Shown piece after piece: positions 9,491-18,459 of a stretch of DNA of 64,000 nucleotides. The notes under the pieces are model-generated. The model saw nothing but the letters and a program-made list of their open reading frames with translations, ran no database searches and was not told the DNA's origin. The DNA is from Parvibaculum sp963696585 (GTDB lineage Bacteria > Pseudomonadota > Alphaproteobacteria > Parvibaculales > Parvibaculaceae). A program made the position numbers and the translations under genes. The stretch lies in assembly GCA_963696585.1 (NCBI GenBank), contig CAVOKW010000009.1, positions 39,580 to 103,579 on the forward strand. The letters run 5' to 3'. How positions within the stretch are numbered: the stretch's first letter is position 1; every line of letters starts with the position of its first letter.

Positions 9491-10425
9491 TAGGCAGCGC
9501 GGGTGGCATCAAATGGCGATTTGCCGATGCCGCCATCCGACCCCTCTTCGATATATTCCAGACCCAAGCGACGTGAGAGTCTTGGACCATATTGGCCCGG
9601 CTCCTCGCGCCCGCCTGTCCGATATGTCAGCGACCGGAGGTGCCGGGCCAGCGCCTTGCGGTCGCCAAGCTGCATGAGTTGCTCGTAACTCATGACATCG
9701 CCGATGCGGATATGCATGTCGGTACCGATCTGGCTCTTGACCTCGTGAAACAGGAGCGCGAGGCGAAGCGTCAGACTGACATGGCTGGCGGCATGAAACA
9801 TCCAGCCATTCTCACCCTCAAAATAAAGCGGCACAACATGCGCGCGGCTCTTTTGAATGAGCTGGGAAACGAAAGGCTTCCATGCCGGATCGGCAGCGGG
9901 CTTGCCGTTGATGAGTGTGGTGCGCGTGGAAACGGTGCCGCCGGGAAAAATCAGGATGGCGCCACCATCGGCCAGATGTTTGCGCGCCTGCGCCCTCGTC
10001 CGCAGATTGGTTGCAAGCGCCTCACGATGTTCGCGGAAATCGACCGGCAATGAATATGGCGCCATCTCGGGCGGGCGCGTCAGGATGGCATTGATGAGCA
10101 CCTTGAAGTCGGGCCGCACGCGGCCGACCAAGGCGCAGGCAACAACCCCATCCAGCACGCCATAGGGATGGTTCGACACGAAGATGACCGGTCCCTGCTT
10201 CGGGATACTGAGGAGCCTGGCCTCATCAAGACACAGGCGCAGGCGCAACAAACGCACCACCGCTTCAAAGAAGGGTTCGCCCGGCACCGGATTTTGCTGA
10301 TTGGAAAGATAGAGCCGCAATAATTCGGGCTGGCCGGTGAAGCGCTCGACGAGTTTGATCGCGGCGCGTTTCAACGGTCCGTCTTCAGGCGTGGCAAAGC
10401 TGAATTGCGAAGCGATGTCGTTCAT
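9487..10425 (-). CDS. PlsC-like acyltransferase
   Basis: A 312-residue member of the lysophospholipid acyltransferase superfamily. The catalytic block is SNHPYGVLDG, which has five residues between His and Asp where classical PlsC has four. Bacterial proteins of the hemolysin/ornithine-lipid acyltransferase branch often show this NHP-type spacing. IFPGGTVST is the second conserved block and contacts the phosphate. The N-terminal 90 residues are outside the core. Substrate cannot be told; ornithine lipid or phosphatidic acid synthesis are candidates. It is monocistronic, converges with queF, and lies just downstream of kdsA on the same strand (gap about 56 bases). Confidence 0.85.
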   Translation of the reverse strand: MNDIASQFSFATPEDGPLKRAAIKLVERFTGQPELLRLYLSNQQNPVPGEPFFEAVVRLLRLRLCLDEARLLSIPKQGPVIFVSNHPYGVLDGVVACALVGRVRPDFKVLINAILTRPPEMAPYSLPVDFREHREALATNLRTRAQARKHLADGGAILIFPGGTVSTRTTLINGKPAADPAWKPFVSQLIQKSRAHVVPLYFEGENGWMFHAASHVSLTLRLALLFHEVKSQIGTDMHIRIGDVMSYEQLMQLGDRKALARHLRSLTYRTGGREEPGQYGPRLSRRLGLEYIEEGSDGGIGKSPFDATRAAY

Positions 10426-10481
10426 GTGCCAATTCTACACTGGCGCATGAACTGACTTCACCTGTTCTTTTTCAGGCTGGA

Positions 10482-11315
10482 TCAGGCCGCTTTGGCGAGC
10501 CGGTCGAACTTTTGCAGACTTGCGAGCAGTGCTTCGAGGTCGGTGAGCTTGACCATGTTGGGACCGTCCGAGGGCGCATTGTCCGGGTCCTCATGGGTTT
10601 CAATGAAGACCGCCCCCACGCCAATTGCCACGGCCGCGCGCGCGATATAGGGCACCATGCGGCGGTCGCCACCTGAGGCTGTGCCCTGTCCGCCCGGCTG
10701 CTGCACCGAATGGGTCGCGTCGATGACAATGGGACAACCACATTGTTCGCGCATGATCGGGATGGCGCGCATGTCGTTGACGAGCGTGTTATAGCCGAAG
10801 CTGACGCCGCGTTCGGTTGCCAGAACATTCGGGTTGCCGGCATCGACGATCTTGGCGACGACGTTTTTCATGTCCCAGGGCGCGAGGAACTGGCCTTTCT
10901 TGACGTTGATGACAGCGCCGGTCTGGGCGGCGGCCTCGAGCAGATCGGTCTGACGGCAGAGAAACGCCGGGATCTGCAAGACATCAACGACTGTGGCAAC
11001 TTCGGCGCATTGCTCGCGCTCATGAATGTCGGTCAGCACGGGAATGCCGAACTCTTTTTTCAGATCTTCAAAGATCGGCAGAGCCAGCTCAAGCCCCAGA
11101 CCGCGTTTGGCATTGCGGCTGGTGCGATTGGCCTTGTCGAAAGAGGTTTTGTAGATCAGGCCGATGCCGAGCCTGTCGGTGATTTCCTTGATGCCGCCCG
11201 CCATGTCGAAGGCGTGCTGGCGCGTTTCGAGCTGGCATGGACCGGCAATCAGCGTGAAAGGCTTGTCGTTACCGATTTCAAGATTGCCGACTTTGACGAT
11301 GGCATTGGCTTGCAT
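10482..11315 (-). CDS. kdsA: 3-deoxy-8-phosphooctulonate synthase (KDO-8-P synthase)
   Basis: Condenses phosphoenolpyruvate with arabinose 5-phosphate to KDO-8-phosphate, the precursor of the lipopolysaccharide inner-core sugar. The 277-residue form chosen begins MQANAIVKVGNLEIGNDKPF, and LIAGPCQLET follows. Other blocks are KTSFDKANRTS, VLTDIHE, QIPAFLCRQTDLL, NVKKGQFLAPWDM and ATHSVQQPGG. A GTG at 11336 is in frame but lacks a Shine-Dalgarno and lies inside a repeat element, so I prefer the ATG at 11315. FLCRQ and the Cys/Asp pattern suggest a metal-dependent type, by inference. Confidence 0.95.
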   Translation of the reverse strand: MQANAIVKVGNLEIGNDKPFTLIAGPCQLETRQHAFDMAGGIKEITDRLGIGLIYKTSFDKANRTSRNAKRGLGLELALPIFEDLKKEFGIPVLTDIHEREQCAEVATVVDVLQIPAFLCRQTDLLEAAAQTGAVINVKKGQFLAPWDMKNVVAKIVDAGNPNVLATERGVSFGYNTLVNDMRAIPIMREQCGCPIVIDATHSVQQPGGQGTASGGDRRMVPYIARAAVAIGVGAVFIETHEDPDNAPSDGPNMVKLTDLEALLASLQKFDRLAKAA

Positions 11316-11336
11316 GGGACTTTTCACTTTCGTCAC

Positions 11337-11411
11337 ACCCGGACTTGATCCGGGTATCCGGAGTCGCTGGCTCTGAGTTTGGGGCTCTGGATTGCCGGGT
11401 CAAGCCCGACA
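11337..11411. repeat. REP-like palindromic element between kdsA and pyrG
   Basis: Two hairpins: ACCCGGA-CTTGA-TCCGGGT (11337-11355), and TTGCCGGG with CCCGACAA at about 11391-11411. The wording (cggacttgatccgggt, ccgggtcaagcccg) is that of the dispersed intergenic palindromes common in Alphaproteobacteria. Similar units occur at 18254-18436. Confidence 0.6.
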
Positions 11412-11421
11412 ATGGCAAATC

Positions 11422-13050
11422 TTACACCAATCGACTCTGGGTCACAGCGGCTGCGATGAAAGAGCTGAAGAGCGGGTGCGGCTCAAACGGCTTGGATTTG
11501 AGTTCCGGGTGGTATTGCACGCCAATGAACCAGGGATGGTTCGGAATCTCGATGATCTCCGGCAGCAGACCGTCTGGCGAGGTGCCCGAAACGATCACGC
11601 CATTGCTCTCCAGAATATCCTTATAGGTCATATTGACTTCGTAGCGGTGGCGATGGCGCTCGCTGATGCAGGTCGCGCCATAGATTTCGGCGACGCGGGA
11701 GCCAGGCTTCAGCATGGCGTCATAGGCACCCAGACGCATGGTGCCGCCGAGATCGCCATTGGCGCGGCGCTGCACGATTTCATTTTCGCGCATCCATTCG
11801 GTCATCAGGCCAACAATCGGTTCGTTGGTCGCCCCAAACTCGGTTGAGCTGGCGCCTGCCAGGCCAGCAAGATTGCGCGCCGCTTCAATGACGGCCATTT
11901 GCATGCCGAAGCAGATGCCAAAATAGGGCACGCCGCGCGTGCGGGCAAAATGCGCCGCGGCGATCTTGCCTTCCGACCCGCGCTCACCAAAGCCGCCGGG
12001 CACGAGAATACCGTCAACGTCTTCGAGGTAATAAGCTGTCTCTTCTGTTTCGAAGATTTCGGACTCAAGCCATTTGATGTTGACGCGCACCTTGTTGGCG
12101 ATGCCGCCATGCACAAGGCTTTCATTCAGCGATTTATAGGCATCCTTGAGGCCGGTATATTTGCCGACGATGGCGATGGTGACATCACCTTCCGGCTCGC
12201 GGATGTTGTGCGTGATGGTGGCCCATTTGCCGAGATCGGGATCACGCGCATCGCGCATGCCGAATACGGCGAGCACCTCGGTGTCGAGACCTTCAGCATG
12301 ATAGGCATGTGGCACGTCATAGATCGTGTCCACATCCATCGCCTGAATGACGGCAGATTCGCGCACATTGCAGAACAGCGCAATCTTGCGGCGTTCATCC
12401 TTGGGGATGGGACGATCACAACGGCACATCAGAATATCGGGCTGAATGCCGATGGAGCGCAATTCCTTGACCGAATGCTGCGTCGGCTTGGTCTTCATTT
12501 CGCCTGCGCTGGGAATATAGGGCAGCAGGGTCAAATGAATGAAACAGGTCTGGCCGCGATCCAGTTCGTTGCCAAGCTGACGAATGGCTTCAAAGAAGGG
12601 CAGACCTTCAATGTCGCCAACCGTGCCGCCGATTTCGCAGAGCACGAAATCAACATCCTCATTGCCCGACAGCACGAAGCCCTTGATGGCATCGGTGACA
12701 TGGGGAATGACCTGCACGGTGCCGCCAAGATAATCGCCACGCCGCTCACGCGCGATGATGTCCTGATAGATGCGGCCTGTCGTGATGTTGTCGCCGCGCG
12801 TCGCGGGCACACCCGTGAAGCGTTCATAATGGCCAAGGTCGAGGTCTGTTTCCGCTCCGTCATCCGTTACGAAGACCTCACCATGCTGGGTGGGTGACAT
12901 CGTGCCGGGATCGACATTCAGATAAGGGTCGAGCTTGCGCAGCCGCACGGAATAACCGCGCGCCTGAAGCAATGCGCCGAGCGCCGCTGAGGCAAGGCCC
13001 TTACCAAGAGAGGAGACCACGCCGCCGGTGATGAAAATATACCGCGTCAT
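11422..13050 (-). CDS. pyrG: CTP synthase
   Basis: Makes CTP from UTP, ATP and glutamine. The 542-residue length is normal for the family. The N-terminal amidoligase domain begins MTRYIFITGGVVSSLGKG, with KLDPYLNVDPGTMSP and EIGGTVGDIEGLPFFEA. The C-terminal class I glutamine amidotransferase domain has the nucleophile in YFGICFGMQ and the His/Glu pair in VQYHPELKSKP. The frame stays open upstream to 13377, but the family start is the ATG at 13050 and the extra part lies over secG. It follows secG on the same strand in the conserved order. Confidence 0.97.
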   Translation of the reverse strand: MTRYIFITGGVVSSLGKGLASAALGALLQARGYSVRLRKLDPYLNVDPGTMSPTQHGEVFVTDDGAETDLDLGHYERFTGVPATRGDNITTGRIYQDIIARERRGDYLGGTVQVIPHVTDAIKGFVLSGNEDVDFVLCEIGGTVGDIEGLPFFEAIRQLGNELDRGQTCFIHLTLLPYIPSAGEMKTKPTQHSVKELRSIGIQPDILMCRCDRPIPKDERRKIALFCNVRESAVIQAMDVDTIYDVPHAYHAEGLDTEVLAVFGMRDARDPDLGKWATITHNIREPEGDVTIAIVGKYTGLKDAYKSLNESLVHGGIANKVRVNIKWLESEIFETEETAYYLEDVDGILVPGGFGERGSEGKIAAAHFARTRGVPYFGICFGMQMAVIEAARNLAGLAGASSTEFGATNEPIVGLMTEWMRENEIVQRRANGDLGGTMRLGAYDAMLKPGSRVAEIYGATCISERHRHRYEVNMTYKDILESNGVIVSGTSPDGLLPEIIEIPNHPWFIGVQYHPELKSKPFEPHPLFSSFIAAAVTQSRLV

Positions 13051-13159
13051 GGGATTCCAGATTACACCAACAATAATGATTCGCGCCGCCAAAGAGGGGC
13101 GCATCCAAAAATCTCTGTGGAGGAAACGAGCTTCCTCCGGCCCGAAGGCCCGGTATCGC

Positions 13160-13579
13160 TTATTGGGCCCGCGGAACGGTCGGTTCGGCTGGCGTCGTTG
13201 TGGCCGGAGCGACCGGTGCAGACGGTGCAGCTTCAGCAGGCGCTGGCGCCGCCTCGTCCAGACCGCTACCCAGAGGGGCCGGGACCACGGCGTTGGGATT
13301 TGAACCTTCCACGGGTGGTGGCGGCACGGTATCGAGCAGCGAACCACCCGAGGATCCACGCGAGGCAATGATGCCAAGTGTCAGACTGGTGATGAAGAAC
13401 AGGCCCGCAAGAATGCCCGTGGCGCGTGTCAGCGCGTCGCCCGCACCGCGTCCCGACATGAAGCCACCGCCGCCACCGCCGCCGATGCCGAGCGCGCCGC
13501 CTTCGGAACGCTGGAGCAGGACAACGGCGACAAGCGCCACTGCGATCATCAGATGGATTACGAGAATAATGGTCGCCAT
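13160..13579 (-). CDS. secG: Preprotein translocase subunit SecG
   Basis: The small membrane subunit of the SecYEG channel. The 139-residue product begins MATIILVIHLMIAVALVAVV, its first membrane segment. It continues VLLQRSEGGALGIGGG, the SecG signature, then a second segment near residues 57-77 (ILAGLFFITSLTLGIIA). The remaining ~55 residues are a Pro/Ala/Thr-rich tail, longer than in E. coli but common in Alphaproteobacteria. I chose ATG 13579; the upstream in-frame start adds a non-family stretch. Confidence 0.93.
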   Translation of the reverse strand: MATIILVIHLMIAVALVAVVLLQRSEGGALGIGGGGGGGFMSGRGAGDALTRATGILAGLFFITSLTLGIIASRGSSGGSLLDTVPPPPVEGSNPNAVVPAPLGSGLDEAAPAPAEAAPSAPVAPATTTPAEPTVPRAQ

Positions 13580-13749
13580 GAAGTCGGTTCTCTGTCGTCC
13601 TGATTCCGGGCCGCAAATCACTATGCCGCCGGATGGGGGCTTCGTTGCGCCGCGTTGTAGCGCATGAAGGCGGCTCTTACCAGCCCCGAGGACGGGCTGT
13701 CAGCTACCGAAATCGACCAAAAACCTAAAATGCAGAAATTTTATGTAAT

Positions 13750-14520
13750 TCAGGCATAGGCGGCGATGATGGCGTAGAAATCATCCGCCTTGAGGCTCGC
13801 CCCGCCAACAAGAGCGCCGTTGACATGGGGAATGGCCATCAGCTCGCCGGCATTGGCCGGTTTGACCGATCCGCCATAGAGAATGCGCATTTTGGCCCCT
13901 TCCGGGCCGACCTGCTTTTCGAGGCGGGCACGGATGGCGGCATGGACCTCGGCCACATCCTCAGGGGTCGGCGTGCGACCGGTGCCAATCGCCCAGACGG
14001 GCTCATAGGCGATGACGGTGGTTTTGGCCGTCACGTCCTCGGGCAAGGAGCCTGCGATCTGGCCGGTAATGACCTTCAGCGTTTCGCCGGCATCGCGCTG
14101 GCTTTGCGTTTCGCCCACACAAATGATGGCGATGAGGCCTGCGGCATGCGCTGCCTCGGCTTTTGCCTTGACCATGGCGTCGGTTTCGCCATGGTCGGTA
14201 CGACGCTCCGAATGGCCGGTGATGACATATTTGGCGCCCGCATCTTTCAGCATGGCGGCACTCAGATCGCCGGTATGGGCACCTGAGACCTGCGCATGAC
14301 AGTCCTGGGCGCCGAGGGCGACTCCGGCGGCGCGGGCATCATCCTTAAACCCGGCAAGGAGTGTCGCGGGCGGGCAGATGAGCACATCGCAGCGGGCGGG
14401 CTGCCGGGCGAGCTTGCGGCCCAGTGCCACGATCTCGCGGCGCGAGGTTCTGAGGCCGTTCATCTTCCAGTTGCCAGCGACCAGCGGCTTGATGCGCGGC
14501 AGTGCCATTTTGCCAGCCAT
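13750..14520 (-). CDS. tpiA: Triosephosphate isomerase
   Basis: A 256-residue TIM-barrel enzyme interconverting dihydroxyacetone phosphate and glyceraldehyde 3-phosphate. The N-terminal VAGNWKMNG holds the substrate-binding Asn and Lys. The electrophilic His is in VITGHSERR and the catalytic Glu in IAYEPVWAIGTG, next to the mobile loop. GGSVKPANA forms the phosphate-binding turn. It is the first gene of the leftward tpiA-secG-pyrG-kdsA series. It is divergent from ppiD across a 254-bp gap, which must contain both promoters. Confidence 0.97.
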   Translation of the reverse strand: MAGKMALPRIKPLVAGNWKMNGLRTSRREIVALGRKLARQPARCDVLICPPATLLAGFKDDARAAGVALGAQDCHAQVSGAHTGDLSAAMLKDAGAKYVITGHSERRTDHGETDAMVKAKAEAAHAAGLIAIICVGETQSQRDAGETLKVITGQIAGSLPEDVTAKTTVIAYEPVWAIGTGRTPTPEDVAEVHAAIRARLEKQVGPEGAKMRILYGGSVKPANAGELMAIPHVNGALVGGASLKADDFYAIIAAYA

Positions 14521-14774
14521 GTCTCATCTCTCCCCGATATCCCGATTAACGATCTTGCCTTTGCCGAACGCTTTACCAGATGGCTTGACCAAGGCCAACT
14601 GGCAGAACTTATCCCCGGGGGACAAATCGCGAATAATATCAAGCGCAAGGGGTGCTCAAAGCGGCGACGGGCGCTTGCGGGGGCGAGGCCCCCCCCCTAT
14701 CATGCCGCGCTCGCAAGGATGGCGTCGGCCTGATGCCGCACATGCCACGGACAAAGACGAAAGAAAGTAGCCGA

Positions 14775-16673
14775 ATGCTCGATACTCTGCGCAAAGGTGC
14801 CTCAGGCTGGGTCGCCAAGGCCATGATGGCCCTCCTGATTGTGAGTTTCGGCATTTGGGGCATCGCCGATATTTTTGGCGGCTACTCCGCCACGGCTGTC
14901 GCCTCGGTCGGCGGGAGTGAGATCGAGCTTGCCACCTTCGAGCGCGAGTTCAAGGCCGAGACCGAACGCTTTGGCCAACAGCTTGGTCAGCCGCTGACGC
15001 CGGCTGATGCGCGCAAATATGGCATTGACCGGGCGGCCTTGACCCGTCTCATCAGCCTTGCCGCGCTGGATGAAGCAGGTCATGGCATGGGACTGGCCGT
15101 CAGCGACGTGGCTGTGGCGCATGACATCATGAATGATTCAAACCTGATCGGCCCCTTTGGCAAGTTTGACAAGGATTCATTCCTGCAAGCCTTGCAGCGC
15201 AATGGCATCACCGAACGCAGCTTTGTCGCGGATCGCCGCAATTTCATGATGCGCTCGCAGCTCATCGACGCGCTGCAGGCAGGTGTGCCGGTTTCCGACA
15301 CGCTGCTCGAAGTCATTCACAACTTCCAGAGCGAAACGCGCGACGCGCGCTATGTGCTGTTGCCTGTGAGCAGCGTCGGTGCGATAGCCGACCCGGACGA
15401 AAAATCACTCGAAGCCTATTACAAACAGGCGGCGGTGCATTTCACGCTGCCCGAAACGCGAAACTTCAGCGTCATGACGCTGAGCACGAAGGATGTCGCC
15501 GCCACGATCACGATCAGCGACGAAGATTTGCAGAAGGCCTATGAAGTCCGCCGGGCTGATTTCGACGTGCCAGAGAAGCGCCAGATCGACCAGATCCCCT
15601 TCAAGGATGAACTGTCGGCCAAGGCGGCGCTGGAAAAGCTGCGCAGCGGCACCAGCATTGCCGCTGTCGTGAGCGAACTCGGGCTGAAACCGGATGATGT
15701 GTCGCTTGGTCTTGTGTCGCGCAATCAGATGATGTCGCCCGCGCTCGCCGACGCGGCTTTTGCGCTCGCGCCCAACAGCTTCAGCGAGCCCGTGAAGGGT
15801 CCGCTGGGCCCCGTGATCCTGCATGTATCAAATGTGCTCCCGGGCAAGCCCGGCAGCTTTGAGAGCGCGAAAATCAAACTGCATGCGATGATGCAGGAAG
15901 AAAAGGCGCAGGATGAAATCTACGACATTCAGAATGCGATTGAAGATGCGCGCGCTGGTGGCGCCTCGTTTGAAGAGATCGCCAGCAAGAATGGTCTCAC
16001 CGTCATGACCTATAAAGGGGTGACGGCGAAAGGTCTCACCGCTGAAGGCGAGACGATTAAAGACCTGCCTGCCTATCGCGACCTGCTGACTTCAGTCTTT
16101 CAGAACGAACCGGGCGACCAGATTGCCCCGTCTGACAATGGCGAAGGCGGCTATTACTGGCTGCGCGTTGACGGCGTGACCGCGTCCGCCTTGAAGCCGC
16201 TCGACAAGGTGCGCAAGGAGGTGATTGCGCTGTGGAAGAATGAGAAGCGAAAGGTGGAACTCGACAAGCTGGCCCAGTCGCTGGTTGATCGCGGCAACAA
16301 GGGCGAGTCGATTGATGCCCTCGCCGCCAGCATCAATCGCAGTCCGATCAATGTGCCGGATATCAAACGCAATTCGCAGAACGACACGTTTTCACGGCTG
16401 GCGGTGACGCGCATTTTTGCGACAGCAAAAGGCAAGTTTGCCTGGGGTCCCGTGGGTCTTGGCGACAGTCTGGTCGTGATGCAGGTTGCTGATGTGCATG
16501 TGCCGAACTTCAGTCCGACATCGGGCGATTCAATTGAACTCAAGGCCAATCTGACGGATTCGCTGGGTGCTGATTTCATCGCAACCTTTGTGGCCGGTGT
16601 GCAGAACGAGATTGGCGTGAAGGTCAATGAAAGACTGTTGCAGCGTGTTGCCACGGCCGATAGCGGGGCATGA
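14775..16673 (+). CDS. ppiD: Peptidyl-prolyl cis-trans isomerase, PpiD/SurA type
   Basis: A membrane-anchored periplasmic folding factor of 632 residues. MLDTLRKGASGWVAK is the usual opening and is followed by one transmembrane helix (residues ~17-37, MMALLIVSFGIWGIADIF). Next come the SurA_N-like chaperone region (to ~260) and a central parvulin-type domain. Family members help outer-membrane proteins fold after Sec export. I chose ATG 14775 because the in-frame extension upstream (from 14652) is unlike the family. trpE follows after 34 bases, so the two may share a transcript. Confidence 0.9.
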   Translation: MLDTLRKGASGWVAKAMMALLIVSFGIWGIADIFGGYSATAVASVGGSEIELATFEREFKAETERFGQQLGQPLTPADARKYGIDRAALTRLISLAALDEAGHGMGLAVSDVAVAHDIMNDSNLIGPFGKFDKDSFLQALQRNGITERSFVADRRNFMMRSQLIDALQAGVPVSDTLLEVIHNFQSETRDARYVLLPVSSVGAIADPDEKSLEAYYKQAAVHFTLPETRNFSVMTLSTKDVAATITISDEDLQKAYEVRRADFDVPEKRQIDQIPFKDELSAKAALEKLRSGTSIAAVVSELGLKPDDVSLGLVSRNQMMSPALADAAFALAPNSFSEPVKGPLGPVILHVSNVLPGKPGSFESAKIKLHAMMQEEKAQDEIYDIQNAIEDARAGGASFEEIASKNGLTVMTYKGVTAKGLTAEGETIKDLPAYRDLLTSVFQNEPGDQIAPSDNGEGGYYWLRVDGVTASALKPLDKVRKEVIALWKNEKRKVELDKLAQSLVDRGNKGESIDALAASINRSPINVPDIKRNSQNDTFSRLAVTRIFATAKGKFAWGPVGLGDSLVVMQVADVHVPNFSPTSGDSIELKANLTDSLGADFIATFVAGVQNEIGVKVNERLLQRVATADSGA

Positions 16674-16707
16674 TGCGCGCTGACCTCTCTCCAATTGCAG
16701 TGGTTGC

Positions 16708-18219
16708 ATGATGATTTCGCCTGACTATTCCGAGTTTGAACGCCGCTACGACCAGGGCGCCGCACAGGTGATCTGGTCGCGGCTGGTGGCTGACCTCGAA
16801 ACGCCCGTGTCCGCCTTCCTGAAACTTGCCAATGAACGACCCGACAGTTTTTTGCTGGAATCCGTTGAGGGCGGCGACATGCGTGGCCGCTATTCCATCA
16901 TCGGATTGAAGCCGGATGTGGTCTGGCGCATGCAGGGCGACAAGGCCGAGATCAATCGTCAGGCGCGTTTCAACAGCGATGTGTTTGAACCCTGTGGCGG
17001 CGCCCTTGCCTCGCTGCACGCACTGATCGAGGAATCGCGCATCGACCTGCCCGAAGACCTGCCGCCCATGTCGGCGGGCGTCTTTGGCTATATGGGCTAT
17101 GACGCTGTGCGGTTGATGGAAGAACTGCCGCATGAAAACCCTGACAAGCTCGGCCTGCCTGACGGCATTTTCATGCGCCCGACGATTATTGCCGTCTTTG
17201 ACTCGGTGCGCGATGAGGTGACGATCGTGACACCGGTGCGTCCTGAGGCCGGTGTGAGCGCCAGGGCGGCCTTTGCGCGGGCGAGCGAACGCCTCAGCGA
17301 TACGGTGGCTGATTTTGATCGTGCCTTGCCGCATGTCGATCAGGATGTCGATATTCCTGACCTTGAAGCGCCCCGGTCAAATACGCCAAAAGATGTTTAT
17401 TTCGAGATGGTGCGCAAGGCGAAGGACTATATCGCGGCCGGCGATATTTTTCAGGTCGTGCTGTCGCAACGCTTTGAAACACCCTTCACATTGCCGCCCT
17501 TCTCGCTCTATCGCGCGTTGCGCCGCATCAACCCGTCGCCTTATCTTTATTTTCTCAATTTCGCGGGCTTTGCGATTGTCGGATCGAGCCCCGAGATTCT
17601 CGTTCGTGTACAGAACAACCGTGTCACAATCCGCCCGATTGCCGGCACGCGTCATCGCGGCGTCAATCGCGCTGAAGACATTGCGATCAGCGAAGAGCTG
17701 CTGGCCGATCCCAAGGAACATGCCGAGCATCTGATGCTGCTTGATCTCGGGCGCAATGATGTGGGCCGCGTATCGCGCATTGGCTCGGTTGAAGTGACCG
17801 AAAAATTCGGACTGCAATTCACCTCGCATCTCATTCACATCGTCTCGAATGTGGAAGGCGATCTTGACCCTTCATATAACGCGATATCCGCCCTGATTGC
17901 CGGCTTTCCGGCCGGCACCGTTTCCGGTGCTCCCAAAGTGCGCGCCATGCAGATCATTGATGAGCTGGAGCTGGAAAAACGCGGCCCCTATGCGGGATGT
18001 GTTGGCTATTTCTCGGCTGCCGGTCAAATGGATACCTGCATCGTGCTGCGCACGGCAATTGTCAAGGACGGCCATATGTATGTGCAGGCCGGAGGCGGGG
18101 TTGTGGCTGATTCAAGTCCCGAAGGCGAGCATCAGGAAACTGTCAACAAGGCCAAGGCACTCTTCCGCGCAGCGGAAGAAGCGGTGCGCTATGCCTCGCG
18201 CGTCGGCAAGGGCCAGTAG
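16708..18219 (+). CDS. trpE: Anthranilate synthase component I
   Basis: The chorismate-using subunit that makes anthranilate with the TrpG amidotransferase, the first committed step to tryptophan. The 503-residue protein has the feedback-site motif FLLESVEGGDMRGRYSIIG near the N-terminus. The chorismate-binding domain shows IFQVVLSQRFE, GSSPEILVR, PIAGTRHRG, LLDLGRNDVGRVS and PAGTVSGAPKVRAM. A second ATG lies at 16711. The usual next gene, trpG, is about 3.9 kb further on; two leftward genes and a repeat cluster intervene. Confidence 0.97.
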   Translation: MMISPDYSEFERRYDQGAAQVIWSRLVADLETPVSAFLKLANERPDSFLLESVEGGDMRGRYSIIGLKPDVVWRMQGDKAEINRQARFNSDVFEPCGGALASLHALIEESRIDLPEDLPPMSAGVFGYMGYDAVRLMEELPHENPDKLGLPDGIFMRPTIIAVFDSVRDEVTIVTPVRPEAGVSARAAFARASERLSDTVADFDRALPHVDQDVDIPDLEAPRSNTPKDVYFEMVRKAKDYIAAGDIFQVVLSQRFETPFTLPPFSLYRALRRINPSPYLYFLNFAGFAIVGSSPEILVRVQNNRVTIRPIAGTRHRGVNRAEDIAISEELLADPKEHAEHLMLLDLGRNDVGRVSRIGSVEVTEKFGLQFTSHLIHIVSNVEGDLDPSYNAISALIAGFPAGTVSGAPKVRAMQIIDELELEKRGPYAGCVGYFSAAGQMDTCIVLRTAIVKDGHMYVQAGGGVVADSSPEGEHQETVNKAKALFRAAEEAVRYASRVGKGQ

Positions 18220-18253
18220 TTTTTCTCTCGACTCACTGCGTTGCAAGACGTCG

Positions 18254-18436
18254 ATGGCCCGGACAAGCCGGGCCATGACGCAAAGGTGGATCCCGAAACA
18301 AGTCCGGGATGATGCTCTAAAATATTCTTGTGTCATTGCGAGGCGCACAGCGCCGTGGCACTCCAGATGGCTGCATGGATTGCTTCGCTCCGCTCGCCAT
18401 GACGCAAAGGTGGATCCCGGAACAAGTTCGGGATGA
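18254..18436. repeat. Cluster of dispersed palindromic and direct repeats after trpE
   Basis: Three pieces. First, a perfect 9-bp hairpin, ATGGCCCGG-ACAAG-CCGGGCCAT (18254-18276), placed to act as terminator between the convergent trpE and yibQ-like genes. Second, two near-identical 39-base units (18274-18312 and 18398-18436) beginning CATGACGCAAAGGTGGATCC and differing at only two positions. Third, the stretch between them, gtcattgcgag ... attgcttcgctccgctcgc, has the wording of a common alphaproteobacterial intergenic inverted repeat. No gene is visible in 18220-18459. Confidence 0.8.
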
Positions 18437-18459
18437 CAGCCTATTCGGAATGACGCAGA

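Noticed and set aside
13051..13377. Upstream in-frame extension of pyrG
   Set aside because: It would add about 109 basic, Arg-rich residues overlapping secG. CTP synthases begin at the MTRYIF equivalent, which is ATG 13050.
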